Shown here one piece after another: positions 14,683 to 35,490 of a DNA stretch of 64,000 bases. The stretch is taken from NCBI GenBank assembly GCA_021613335.1, contig JAJTWR010000299.1:119501-183500 (forward strand), given 5' to 3'. A model generated the notes under the pieces. That model was not told where the DNA came from. It saw only the letters and a list, made by a program, of their open reading frames with translations, and did not search any database. The stretch's first letter is position 1. Each line of letters begins with the position of its first letter. The DNA is from Whitmania pigra. Lineage: Eukaryota > Annelida > Clitellata > Hirudinida > Haemopidae. Both the position numbers and the translations under genes were made by a program.

Positions 14683-16300
14683 TCACACCGCACTTTCTGC
14701 CGTCATCAGCTTGTCTCTAAGTTGGGAGTTTATCTTGATGGCAGAATTAAACCTGGAGAGACTTTTGGAGAGAAATCTCCAAATGATAGAGTTTGTCTGA
14801 GCTGGAGCTTCCAGCATGACCATGTGACCGCTGTTTTCCACAAAAACTAATTCAGACCCATGGATCGTCTGGAGGTTTGAGAACAAGATAAACTCAATTA
14901 AATAACCCACAAGGAATAACTCCGGCAAAGTACTCATGTAAAATAAATAAACATATTATAAGTGTGATTATTTTAACTCTTAAGTGGGATAATTTAATCG
15001 GATGGATAGAATCTCACATTTTCCATGAGAAGGGCATCAGAAGAAGGTATGAGTCTGTCTCGTCTGCCATGGATGAGAAGTGTTGGGCATGCGATCCACG
15101 AATAGTAGTCCATCCCACCTGCATCCCACTTTTGACCTTTGAAGGTGTTTTTGAGAACATACATCGGGCAACCGACAGCAGCTTTTTGACATGCGTTCAG
15201 TTTGTCTGGCCTCTCGAATGACCGGCTAAATAAAATTTAATTGCAAGGCGTACATACACTGACTAAACAAAATGTATTTGCAAAGCAAACATACTCAGGG
15301 AAATGTTAAAAAATATCTATTACTATCTGCCTGACAAATGATATATAAGGTTATTAAACAAATGAACCTAAGATAATGATACGAAATGTTTTCAGATGTT
15401 AAGGAAAGCCATTGCTTGTACCTCAAAAACCCTCTAAATATGCAAGGCCTGAGAAAATTAAGGATGCACAGTGGAAGACAAAAAATGCCTCCTTGAGGTC
15501 CAAGAGGGAATGGGCCACCACCACTGATCATAATTAGACTGTGCACCAAGTTTGACCGAGACCTTGCCACAACAGCTGCAAAACTGCTCCTGAGCACAAA
15601 TATTTATTTTGCAGAAGCATATTTTTAATGATTGTTATTAGTTAACTTTCAGCAATACCACAAACCCGTAGGAATGACCAGCCAAAACGTTCATGGACAT
15701 GCTGTATTTATCAAAGACTGCCAGAACATCGTTCAACATTTCATCGAAATGGTAGGCACTGCTTTCCAATGGAGCGCAACTCAAGCCATGGCCAACAAAA
15801 TCCATGGCGATGATAGTGAAACCGAGGTTGTTGAAAAATATGATTTGTGGAGACCAGACTTTAAACTCTCCTCCGACCCCATGAAGAAAAAATATGGCCG
15901 TCTGCTTTACAATATTCTCTTGCAATGAACCATCCTTTCCTGTCATCTCTAAATAACTTTTTCTTGTCATTTCAGGAGATGGATCAGCAGCAAAATTTAT
16001 GGAATATTGAATGGGAATGTCTACATTTGTTCTCATTATGTTCCTCTTTCTAGATGTTTCTTGATAGCAACCATTTATTGAAGGGTTAAGTTTTGCTGAA
16101 CCTGGAATGTAACAGATCCTAAGATTCCTACCTGGTCTTATCTCAACCATCTGACAAAATTCATCCAGTTGAGAGCAACATCCTGACAAATTTATGCTTT
16201 TATCTTTTTCTGATGATTTTATTGTGCTCGAACATTGAAGCTCCGCTGTGCTTGAAGCAAAAGATTCATTGAAAGTTACTTCGTTTACACTTCCATCCAT
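14683..16300 (-). CDS. ABHD8: Alpha/beta hydrolase ABHD8
   Basis: Serine-hydrolase fold protein of unknown substrate. Four minus-strand exons join in phase: 16300-15666, 15589-15422, 15225-15018, 14868-14683, encoding 398 residues. Catalytic triad visible: nucleophile Ser210 in GHSYG (the GG|G codon is split by intron 1), the acid in IHGRRDRL, and His in NSGHMVMLE. The oxyanion-loop motif FFLHGVGG and the post-nucleophile MISGGGP are diagnostic of the ABHD8 group, and FCQMVEIRPGRNLRI matches the VEVRPGR segment before the hydrolase domain. The first 90 or so residues are Ser/Thr-rich and probably disordered. The start codon at 16300 lies 394 bp from the ERCC8 start on the opposite strand, suggesting a shared promoter. 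Confidence 0.9.
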
Positions 16301-16694
16301 TACTGCACTTTAACTGCAGCTAATAACTTCTTTGTTATATGGAATTCTGACTAGCAGCTTCATATTTAAATTGGCAATGCTAAAGCAGCTCTTACTTTAC
16401 ATTGTAATCTTTAAATTGTTGCTTACAAATGTACGAAACTTAATACCGAATACAACCGAAGTCTATTTGCTAAAACACGATTTTTCAAAATTGGCTGCCA
16501 TGAATATTGGTTTCGATATATATAATCATTGCAGTTAATCTTAACCAATCTTAATATTATCAGAAGACCTGTTATTTAAAATGTTAATACGAAGTAATAT
16601 TTGTTAAATACAATTTTCACTTTTAGCCATTTTGTTTACTATATTGTAATGTTGTTCAAGAAAAGTTAACTACAACTTTAATATTGAGTTTTAA
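16301..16694. promoter_or_regulatory. Shared head-to-head promoter region, ABHD8/ERCC8
   Basis: 394 bp separate the two divergent start codons with no other gene between. This spacing is typical of a bidirectional promoter. Motifs are not distinctive enough to name. Confidence 0.4.
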
Positions 16695-18417
16695 ATGCTG
16701 CCCTTGATATTTTCTAGAGAAATTGGTTTAACTTCTTCAAGTTCTTTTAATGAATTCATACGAAAATCCCGCATCAAAAATTTGGAACTTAGCCAAAATT
16801 TAGATTTTGAACCATTTCACCCGTCGTCTATTAATTCCTGTGACTTAGACGTTAATGAGGAGAGATAGTTAGTTTTTATTATTTATCTGCTGTTGTCATG
16901 AATTTATGTTTCTTTTTTTAAAGCCTATTATCTGGGAGCGGAAAGGGCACAATTGCAATCCATGATTTACATTTAATGTCAAGTAGTCATCGTCATGAAT
17001 ACACGTTCAAAACAGTAAGCAACATAGACTTAACACACAGACAAAGACACAGCCATGCAGTCAGCAGAGTTCAATGGTACCCACAAGATACAGGTGTTTT
17101 CACATCAAGTGGGATGGACAAAGTTATCAAGATATGGGATACCAATGAATCTTGTGTAGGTTCATAGAGTGGGCTTCTTTTGTTATTTACACGTCATGTC
17201 ATACAACATGATGATGTCTTTGCACTTGAAGGTTGTTTCAGAATTCAATTTTTTGAACCAAGTGCACTGTCACAAAATGTCCAAATCCCTTTTGCTCGTT
17301 GCCATTGCTTGTGAAAATGACAAAATCCAATTGCTGGACCTCAAATCTAATTCTTCAACTCACAAATTGACTGGACATTACAAAAAGGCAGTGTTGGATG
17401 TCTGTTGGTCTCCAAAAAATGATTATCATCTCATATCAGCAGGGTCGCTAAATCGTTTGATTTTTAATTTTTTTTCTTAATTTGTATTTTGAATGAAAGT
17501 TTTTTTACATGGATCCAGAAAAGATGGGAAGGTGATTTTGTGGGACATTAGGAAAGCCAGAAGCTGTTGCTTCATGTTCGATAGGCATAACGTCCAAACG
17601 TCGGCAAACCCAGCATCTGGTAAGTTAATCAATATTTCAAAGATCTGGCAATTAAGTCAGAAAGTTGTGTAAGGATGTCTTGGCATTTGGAAAATTGATT
17701 TAAATAAGGCAAGTTTATTGGGAGACATTTTAAAAAAGGTTTAACTTTTTCTATTCAGTGAATACTGCACATGATGGTGCAGTGAACAGTCTCTGCATTC
17801 TGCCAGATGGCAATCACTTTTTGAGTTTTGGCACGGATGACTGCGTTAGGCTCTGGAATATTGAAACCGGAAGGAACTTACTCTGCAACTATGGAAAAGT
17901 CAGCAACTCGTCCAAGAAGAATCTCACCATCGCTTGCACGGATTCATTCGCTTTTGTCCCATCGGGCAAGAACGTTTTCATACTCGACATTTTTGGAGGC
18001 TAGTTGGAATACCTTCTATCTCTGTTTTAGCTTTAAGTCAAATTTGCTTTGTTTAGTTTTTGTGCAAGTAACTGCCTTGTTATATGGTTTTTAATTTAAT
18101 AGCTTTTAAATGCATTACGCATTATTATTATCAAATAAATTATTCTACGTTACCAATCCACAATAATTACAGTCTATTTAATTTTTTAAGGTTTTCAGGT
18201 GAAAACTCTGAGAGCTCATCTGGATCAGGTCAACTGCTGCATCTACAAATCTGATTCTCAAGAACTTATATCAGGTTCGAAGGATCGAACCATTCTTCAT
18301 TGGTCGAGCAAAGGCGGACATCCAGATCAAAATTTAGATGAAACAGAGGAACCAAAACATCACAACATTCCTGCAAATCCATTACTGGTGGATAATTGGA
18401 GTGATGATGAAGCATGA
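16695..18417 (+). CDS. ERCC8: Cockayne syndrome A WD40 protein (CSA)
   Basis: Substrate receptor of the CUL4-DDB1 ubiquitin ligase in transcription-coupled nucleotide excision repair. Six exons: 16695-16867, 16924-17155, 17232-17443, 17519-17619, 17759-17998, 18191-18417, giving 394 residues (human 396). WD40 repeats are clear: SRVQWYPQDTGVFTSSGMD..KIWDT, DVCWSPKNDYHLISAG..LWDIRKA, SLCILPDGNHFLSFGTDD..RLWN and CCIYKSDSQELISGSKDR. The acidic C-terminus (WSDDEA) also matches vertebrate CSA. The join between exons 5 and 6 only works with a GC donor (GGAG|GCTAGT) and the TTAAG acceptor; it then reads FGGFQVKTLRAH, in register with human YSGEQITMLKGH. The ATG at 16695 begins MLPLIFSREIGL, comparable to human MLGFLSARQTGL, which supports the start. 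Confidence 0.94.
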
Positions 18418-19435
18418 TTAATCATTTATAAAAAAAAGATCAACTCATCATTAAATGATAATGATTCTTTGTGCCACATCACCATTTATAAATTTTAACC
18501 ATTTATAAGGAGACATTTTACTTTGAAATCGCAGTCATCATGTTGCTTGCTTTGTGAGATTTTTATTCTTATGAATTAGACCATTACGGAGGCCATTTTT
18601 GTTTCTGAGATGGAGTGCAGTTCTTGCACCAAGTGGCGAATCTAATTGTCGACGAACCACGAGTACGCCACGTAAGATGATTGCCGTAAGATGAATTAAA
18701 TTTGAGCTTTTCTGGTTCTGCGTTGCAGCGCTTTTTATGAAACTTTTTTGTAACCTTTGCCAGACCATGATCGTTTAGCTTCCTTAAAGTAATATTACGT
18801 GGCCTAAGCAGACGTCTGAGCTCATGACGAGATGCAAGCAATCAAATGAGTCGGCAGCCGTCAACTGGCTAATTAGTTAATTCATTAATAGGAAGCAGAA
18901 CAAGCCGCCAAACCGTTAGTTAAGCTGTTAAATTAAAAGAGAAAACGATCCCCTACAAAGGTTTTGAAATCAAACAACGAGCTGACAAACTTCGGCGCAA
19001 AGTCCAGGTAATTCGAGGAAATGCTTAAGTTGACAGGTCAACTGGAGTCAAACATACAGCTTAGCAGTTGAAACCGATCACACAGAAGAATACAAAAGCA
19101 TAGAACGGACACAGACATTCAGAACGACAAGTCTATCTACCTCCGAGAAACTTCAAATGAACGTGGAACATGCTCGCATCAAAACAGACAAGAGCTGAAC
19201 GCGCGCTTTTCCTCCTCAGGATGACAGACAAACGAAGGCTAAACTTGAGAAAGCTGGCGTGAAATAAAACGCTAAACAACAGCGCCTCGGGTTCGATTGA
19301 ATTTTAGATGTAATAATCACAGTAACTCGGTTCTAACAACTCTCGGCAACTTATCCGACAGGCATTATTAATAGCATCTCCGACGAAACAAAAAAGCAAC
19401 AGACGTAAGATTCAACGACTTCACGTTACTTGGAG
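18418..19435. other. Intergenic/3' UTR region
   Basis: About 1 kb between ERCC8 (+) and the metalloproteinase stop (-). It is less AT-rich than other intergenic DNA and has two overlapping minus-strand ORFs (18538-18841) without recognisable homology. Probably the 3' UTR of the metalloproteinase. Confidence 0.3.
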
Positions 19436-28302
<8,867 letters not shown>

Positions 28303-29102
28303 CTGTCTTTTCTTTTCTGTCGCTGGAGGAGAAATAAAAACAAATTTCTACAGCAAATAATGCTAAACGTGAATGCGAGAAGATTAATACGGATTTGTAA
28401 TTCGAAAATAGCCTAACTACAACTAATCAACTAATGAAGCAGGTAGGAAAGAACAGAAATTTGGAGACGCATGTACAGCCGAGACAACAAAGAACGTTCA
28501 ACGTGGATGGGGGTTATATCGACGCGAAAAGATCGATGGTGGGGAAAAGTAATAATTCGTCACTCAGGCATCCATCCACAACCTGCCACAATTCACCGCA
28601 CACAATTCACCACATACAATGCACCATACATAATTCATCACCGTAGCGAGCGAAACGTGCCGACGGAACGCACTCGAAAACATTTTCAGTAGGTCATCAG
28701 TTTTTCTCATCATCGCTTCATCCAGAAATTGGATCCCGGAGTTAAAGACTGGCTTTCGACGACCTCGTGGGATTTCATTCATCACTGGCTTGCCTTGGGC
28801 GACCATTTACGGATTGTTTTTATTTAATATTTGGCGTCCATTACATCTTGTATCTCTTCGGATTTATTCCACTACAGAGGAAGAAGATAAACTCGGGGTT
28901 TTGCGACCGAATTAGTCGCTGGATCGACGTATTTTTATTGTGGCGTCAACGTGTTTTAATATCAAGTATGGAATCATTTATTGTTCTCTTTCTCGTCAAT
29001 AATTACTACCTTCTTTGTTCTTGAAAAAACACTCAATTCGCGTGTCCAACTCATCGGTACTCCAGTAAAGTGAATCACAATGGTTAAGAGGCAGATTGTT
29101 AA
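28303..29102. other. Region upstream of the metalloproteinase
   Basis: Probable 5' UTR exon and promoter of the metalloproteinase. A minus-strand acceptor-like sequence lies near 28310. A CACA/TTCAC-rich stretch lies at 28590-28640. No other gene is recognised. Confidence 0.3.
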
Positions 29103-29111
29103 GTTTCTATC

Positions 29112-29733
29112 GACACCCCGTCATAACAGCCCCGTCAAAATAGCCCAGGACAAAACAGCCCCGTCAAAACCGCCCCGACAAAACATCTCCGTCAAAATAG
29201 CTCGGGACAAAACAGCCCCGACAAAAAAAATCAGTAAGATTGGTTCATTGTGGATTTGTTACATGTTCACATGACGTGATGATATGGTGAGTCCGATAAG
29301 GTGTGGCTCGAATATGTTGTACGTCAATCGATAACATAGATTAAATTCCTATTCAAACCCTTCATTGTACACATTGAAAAACTCGGAGAAGGATCAAAAG
29401 AAATTAGACGATCAAAGGAACCTTCGTGACTTAATGAGTGTCTGGTAAATTATCTTTGTGCAGATGGCACATGGTGCTTGTCAATCGATAATTTATATTA
29501 AATACCAACTTGAAAAGTCTATTTAAACTAAGGAAGTAGCCGGAATCTTAATATTATTTTAGACAATAAATCTTCCACTTAATGAAATTCCGTGATACCA
29601 ATTAAACTCATAACGGTCATAAAAGCATTCAAAACACTAACTTCGAATTAAATTTGGAATCAGTTATCAGTTAATGTATTCAACTCACAAAAGTATTTTT
29701 AAATATATTGAGGGGCTGTTTTGACGGGTCACC
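29112..29733. mobile_element. Foldback element, short copy, with 9-bp target duplication
   Basis: The left arm (29112-29235) is a run of 11-13 bp units around GCCCCGTCAAAA with AG/TAG spacers. The right end (29712-29733) is the inverse, ending TGACGGGTCACC. Flanking copies of GTTTCTATC at 29103-29111 and 29734-29742 are an exact 9-bp direct repeat. The AT-rich interior (29240-29710) has no ORF, but its right end (CTAACTTCGAATTAAATTT onward) matches the element at 48055-48931. Confidence 0.75.
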
Positions 29734-29742
29734 GTTTCTATC

Positions 29743-30977
29743 AATGAATGGCCTCTTTATGTAAGCACCACATGGGAAATATTTTAATTAATTCCATTCA
29801 TCATTTAAGAGCACAATAAAATTGGTCGATTTTTATTATTTGGATATGAATATTTTTTAAAACGTTTTTTAATGGTATTTTGATACATTCTTAGAAAATT
29901 TAATGTAATCATAAAATCATAAAAAAATAATGTTTGATTTATGTTTGCATCATTATAGCATCCATTATCTGAAATCCATTGAGGATTTTTCTCAGCACTG
30001 TTAAAGATAAACATGATTGTAATAAGACAAATGGTTGGCATCATTAAAAACAAAAAATCTGATTACTACATATCTTGGGAAACATGGAAATAGCTATGAC
30101 AGATTGACCTATTTATCTAATTACCAAATTATATCTAAAATATGTTAACATTGAAAAACATATCAGTAATTTAATTTGAGGCTCTAACCTAATCTGTGCA
30201 AATATCAAGCCTTTGAGAGGAAACTGAATGATAAAGATTCACAATTGCAATAAATTTATTTTGAAATTCAACACTTTTCAATTGATGCTTTAAAAAACAA
30301 TTGACACATTTTCAATCATTAAATTTTGTAATTAAAGTTACATTCAAACACAATAATGATTAAATTTGCCAATTAAACGTGATTTATATTTGTAAAATGT
30401 AACACTATTAGCTTACCTAATTTAGTTGGTCTATATCACTCTGTTCTATAAACCCTGGCTATGTTAGTCTGGTCGCCGGAGTGAAGTCCAACTTGAGGAT
30501 AGGCAAAAAACTCAAATAATATTTAAAATATCCTTTAAAAAACTTTAAGCAATTATCTGCTAAACTAATTAAATACTGCAATGTTATTTTAAGATAGACA
30601 ACGTAAGTATGTCTTTGGATCCAAAACAAGCACCGCTGTTCGTATCATCAGGCTACTAACCTAAGTGAGAGATTACAGAATTACTTATAGATCCGACCAT
30701 TGCAAATTATAACCATTATAAGCCCATCAGGAAACACAAAATGTATTTTTAAATTGAACATTTAAATATATATGCTATATATATTATATATATTGTATTT
30801 ACAGTGGTTTACTATAACATAACAATTATTTATAATGGTTAAGAAGACCGAGATCTATGTAATAATCACTCGTTTTAATTCTAATAACCAAATTTACTTA
30901 GGTATATCTTAAATTTATCTACAGTATCCGAATGGATGGTTTCCTTATCTATTTTCTTAAGGAAAGCACCCTTGTGC
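29743..30977. other. AT-rich intergenic region
   Basis: No coding exon or repeat family is recognised. A minus-strand ORF at 29805-30053 is AT-biased and not convincing. Confidence 0.3.
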
Positions 30978-31310
30978 TTAATTATTTGTTAAGTTTTCCA
31001 AAGCTTTCCTATATAATTTACAATCGTGCGTTCTAGTTGGAGAAATTTTTGGCTTCGAAAAGATGCTTACGCAAAAGTCCTCCCTTACCGATAAGATTTT
31101 ATAGGCCTTGATGAGGTCCCCTTTACTTCTCTTTTCCATAGTAGTTAGCTTGCATTTACTTAATTTTTCATCGTAACTTAGCTTATAAGAGGACTTTTGA
31201 ACAAATTCCACAAATTCCAAACAATTAAAAAATCTGAGTCTTACTACAGCAACACTATTAACGCTAATTATAGAATGATGTCGAAAAGATTTAGTCAGGA
31301 AACCACATTA
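30978..31310 (-). mobile_element. LINE fragment, reverse-transcriptase C-terminal end
   Basis: The minus-strand reading contains LTTMEKRSKGDLIKAYKIL, then TRTHDCKLYRK. This is the spacing typical of the region after the reverse transcriptase in CR1/Jockey-group ORF2 (LxxLxxRRxRGDLIxxYKIL..TRGHxxKL). It is truncated at both ends. The preceding 31240-31310 shares a short block with 61055-61100 in the opposite orientation. Confidence 0.6.
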
Positions 31311-31586
31311 AGTTTTTATTACTTATAATCAAAATATTTAATAATTGAAAGACTTATTGTAGCTTAAATGCGTTTTTAAAAATTTTAATAATTAATAAAT
31401 TAATCATAAATTGGGATGCAAAGAACCGTTGTGTTTTTTTCTTTTTTTGCAAGCGATAACCTATTTTTGATACAATGGAGGGCGATCTACTTAAGCAAAT
31501 CAAAGAGTAAAGTTTTATTTTCAAATAAACTGTTCAAAACGCATGTAATCTCTTATTTATGCTTAATAACAATCGTTATATTGCAG

Positions 31587-34401
31587 CAAATTTCTAGAGA
31601 AGCTCGAAAAAAACGGAGACTTCGCGGCCTTCATGAATAAGCTGCAGGAAGCATATTTCTTCTACACTCACGAAAATACTAAAAGAAGAAAGCATAATAT
31701 GCACCGCGACCAGTTTTTACAAGAATATATCCTTTTAAACAAATTACAATTTTAAGGGGATACTGTCGAGATAAATTTATTCTATTTTATATTTTCTTAA
31801 CTACAAAAATTTAGCACGTTACAGCAACAGTGAGAAAGTGCAAGAAATAACTAAATCATTCCATCCAAATGGTAAAATTCTACCACTATATGCTAACTAT
31901 CTAGACCACACTCCGGTTTGTGGGGTGGCACTTCTTGACCCCACAGGCAATTATGTTGGTATTTGGACATTTATTTATAATTATTTGATGAACATTCCTG
32001 CCTGAAAGCATTGTGCATTGATGGTCATAACTGATATTATTCAGGTCCTTATCAGTCAAGGTTTCAGGATTCAAAATCAGGGGACTCCTCCATGGACGCT
32101 TGTTGGTGGGAAGAAGAACAGCGACTCCGAACCTGATTATGCCTGTGCAAAGAGAGAGGTGATACAATTTTCAACTCAGTTTCCGTTAAACGTCTTGATG
32201 GCTGAATGGACTTATCAAGCAATCTCTTATTTTGACAGGTCCGAGAAGAAACCGGATACGATCTCAAAGATGTGGGTCAGGAGAATCAGCCTTTATGGAG
32301 AGAAGGTAGGTATACCTTCTTCCTGGAGAGGAATGTGCCAGTCACAACGGATTTCAAACCTCAACAACGTCAAGAGATTCGTGTGAGTTGTTTCATTTAA
32401 CAGCATAATAATTTTTAGGGTGCCGGACTATTGGACGAAGGAGACTATGTAACGAATAAGACGTTATAATGAATCGTTGTAAGGTCTAATATAAGATCTA
32501 ATTCGTTATAAGATCCAATATATATATATATAGGAATAAAAAAAAGATTTGATTTAATAAATAAAACTAGTAAATTCAATTTTAATGCCAGAGTTTCAAA
32601 ATTTTATTGTTTCGAATAAATTTCAGGACTTTGTTGTTTTTATGCATGTTTAATAATGGCAATATTAATTAATTAAAGACATTTTTATAATTTAACCATT
32701 ATGTATATCTAAACCGATCTCGATGTTGATTGGTGCTTGCCGACCAATAAGAAAATCGATGTTAAACAAATAGAGAGTGAGTGAATGAATGAATTAATCT
32801 AGGGTGTCATTTCAGCATTTTCCAAAGAAAAGGGAACCATTGCATTGCTTGAAAAAATGATATTTTTTGGCTTCTGGCCAACATTCAGGGGAGCAGACCC
32901 TAGCAAAACCATCTGGTCTAAAGTCAGTCTAAAGCCGTTGCTCCTCCAAATGGCGTCTATGACTAGCCAACAAAACCAACCAACCAGTCAATCAATAAAT
33001 CTTACAAATATTACTACAAATACGTAGCCCCACCGATTTTACAATACTGGTGAACGAAGCACAAATTCTAAAACTCTGGCAAACAATTATATATTAACTT
33101 TTATTCGTCGGTTCAAACTTGCATTTGTCATGTAAAAAGTATTTAAATATTGTGGTAGACGAATTTAAAATTTAAAAAATTTAAAAATTTTAGACGAATT
33201 TAAAATTTAAAAAATTTAAAAATTCGTTATAAGATCCAATTCGTTCAATAGTCTAGGAGCCAATTTTTATCAGCACATTTTAACATTGTTAACATTTTTT
33301 CCTTTGACTTTATTGGAATTTATTTCAAGTCACAATTTTGTTTTTGCCAAAGTTAAAGATATTTACAATTGTAGAAGCTGGCTTAGGTGTCGATCGAAAA
33401 AGTGGTCAAATCCCTTCATCACGAATCAAGATTTCGATTGGTTTTGAATACCCTCAGGTAGTGCTAACTTTATTAATAAATAGAAATGAATACATGTCTT
33501 AGAATTATTTTATTTGTGGTTGATTCAACGACATCATCTGGCAATGCTTCCATGGCTTTACAATTCTGTTGCAAAAGGCAAATTTAACACTATCTGGAAT
33601 AATTACTTTATCTAAGTTTGAGACAGTGTCCTTTTGTTCCTATATAGTTTTTAGCAATGAGGGTAATGCCTAGTAAAGCCATGTAATATTTTTAAGCAAA
33701 TTGTTAAATCACCCAGCACTCTCCGCCTTTCCAAGGTTGGAATAATGCCGCTTGTGTTAGTGTTTAAATTATTTGTATTTTTATTTTCTATCTATCATTA
33801 TAAAGGGCCATTCAGGCACGGTTGACATCAACACTCCCAGCGATAGTATACCCATCTAATCCAATATTCCAACCAGCCTCACCGTCCACATCACAACAGC
33901 CAGCGCCAACAGAATCTAGTCTAAAATCTCCACCATCCACATCACAACAGCCAGCGCCAACAGAATCTAGTCTAAAATCTCCACCATCCACATCACAACA
34001 GCCAGCGCCAACAGAATCCAGTCCAAAAGCAACAAAACTTGTGTTTCCACCATCAGCAGGAGTACTACTCCCTGATGACCCAGCGTCAACTACATTCTTA
34101 CTGACCCTGGGTAAGTTGAAATTGTTTATGAATTGCTTCTGGTTAACTTTCCTCTGGAGGTTGCATTCCGGCAAACAACTAAAAACACAATTGTTAGTCG
34201 TTCACAACCCAGCTTGCACAGCCAAAAAGCACCCCTGTAGCGCGCTGATTTCATCAATAGGATGAAAATATATTTTTAGAGTTTACAAAAGGCATGGAGC
34301 TGGTGAATGTGGTGCGCTGGAAAGACCCCTTCCGAACCAACGAAACCAACGAAACCAACAAAACCAACGAAACCAGCAGAAAGAGAAAAAGGGACTCCTA
34401 A
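31587..34401 (+). CDS. Divergent DCP2-like Nudix hydrolase
   Basis: Likely relative of mRNA-decapping enzyme DCP2, which cleaves m7G caps. Exons with consistent phase: 31815-31954, 32045-32158, 32239-32382, then 33375-33457, 33806-34110 and 34280-34401 (stop). An upstream exon from 31587 carries the helical-domain pattern LQEAYFFYTH (compare ELAHWFYLDFY of DCP2), but its donor is unclear. Core: HTPVCGVALLDPTGNYVLIS, then the Nudix helix with REVREETGYDL (compare REVFEETGFDI), then RYTFFLERNVPV and FKPQQRQEIR, matching RLYIIPGIP..FNPKTRREIR. The Nudix box has an extra residue (G-x6-E rather than G-x5-E), so activity is uncertain. The C-terminal part holds a 17-residue tandem repeat and a TNETNETNKTNET tail ending in basic KRKR. 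The linking exon between 32382 and 33375 is not certain. It may be a fast-evolving paralogue or a decaying copy. Confidence 0.55.
33880..34030 (+). repeat. 51-bp tandem repeat, three units, coding
   Basis: Three nearly identical 51-bp units (TCACAACAG at 33891, 33942 and 33993) within an open exon of the Nudix-like gene. Each encodes 17 residues of the form PPSTSQQPAPTESSLKS. The length being a multiple of three keeps the frame. Confidence 0.9.
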
Positions 34402-34499
34402 CTCAGCTCACAATCTCATCACCTCTGTCTTACCTTTGTTTCTTCGCACTAAAGTTATGACTAATAATTAAGTTTTTGTCACGGTTCCCTCCAATTCTT

Positions 34500-34680
34500 T
34501 TATACTTTTACACTTTTTCACTCCACACCACTTTAATGGTTTTATTGTTTAAAAAAAACAAAAATAAAAAAAAAATAGAAAAAAAATAAACCCCAAAAAA
34601 AAAAGAAAAAATAAAAAATAAAAAAAAAATATAAAAGAAAAAAATAACAAAAAATATTTTTATATGCCTCCTATAATAGA
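34500..34680. repeat. A-rich low-complexity tract
   Basis: Runs of A and AT with few other bases. No structure or ORF worth noting. Confidence 0.8.
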
Positions 34681-34844
34681 TTGGAGGCGTTTTAGGAGGA
34701 CGGAGGAACTTTATAATGTTATTTAACATTAAGGAGGCCGGAGGATTAATGTTACTTTTTATACACTTTAATCTTTGGAAATTTATATTTTAATTTATCT
34801 TTTATAAGTCTTTGATTGGAGGTTTACTTCACTTCTCTTCTTCT

Positions 34845-35010
34845 TGAGATTTTATACCTATTTCTGCCAATAAGAAGGATGAAGGAGAATTGGCAGACTA
34901 TTTTAGCCAACTGTCAGAAAGTCAAAACTTAGACACCACTGCCTACAAGGGCAAGGTGATCAACCTGCTCACCGACAAGCATGGGCATGCGGGAATTGGA
35001 GAACTTCAAG
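34845..35010 (+). pseudogene. Isolated candidate exon, possibly ABCG linker
   Basis: Open stretch between a TTGAG acceptor and an AAG|GTAGGT donor. It encodes about 55 residues including KKDEGELADYFSQLSESQ. The composition resembles the linker between the nucleotide-binding and membrane domains of ABCG transporters. However, it lies upstream of the nucleotide-binding exons at 35491, the wrong order for one gene. It may be a remnant of a second tandem copy or unrelated. Confidence 0.25.
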
Positions 35011-35490
35011 GTAGGTTGTAGTGATGAAGTTAAACATGGTTAAAAATTGATACTGATGCTGCATCCTGCTCTCTGCATTTTTATTTCAATGGGAGTCAAA
35101 CGTCAACTTTTCTCATTGGTTTTTGCATTGTATGTATAACAACAATTTTTTCAAGAATTGAGTTTCTTAGAAAAATACTTTGCACTAGGAATTATTTTCT
35201 GGAAAATTATTATTCTTTGGTCTGAATTTAACAGCTGAATTGAGATTGGCTCGGATCTTTGCTTGTTTGCATTATAAATTTCTCATTGAATAAACATTTG
35301 GAAATTCATTTCCACAATTTGGAATTAAGCGGTGTGACAATGAATCACTCCAAGGAATTTGATGGACCACCGTTGTGCTCGATTTTGACCCAATTTTAAA
35401 GTATCATAAAAAAATTTGGTTCTCTTTACTGATTTATATGTTTTGACTTTGTTTCCTTGTAACAGATTAAATTATTAAACTTATTAAAAG

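Noticed and set aside
15632..15928. Plus-strand ORF within ABHD8 exon 1
   Set aside because: Antisense shadow; the minus strand carries the catalytic GHSYG and matches the family.
18538..18841. Two overlapping minus-strand ORFs
   Set aside because: No homology, no splice context, and both lie in a probable 3' UTR.
31901..32167. Minus-strand 88-residue ORF
   Set aside because: Antisense to the Nudix exons, which show conserved residues on the plus strand.
32413..32442. 30-nt exon (GAGLLDEGDY) following the Nudix core
   Set aside because: Splice signals and phase are acceptable but it does not resemble the DCP2 continuation and is too short to trust.
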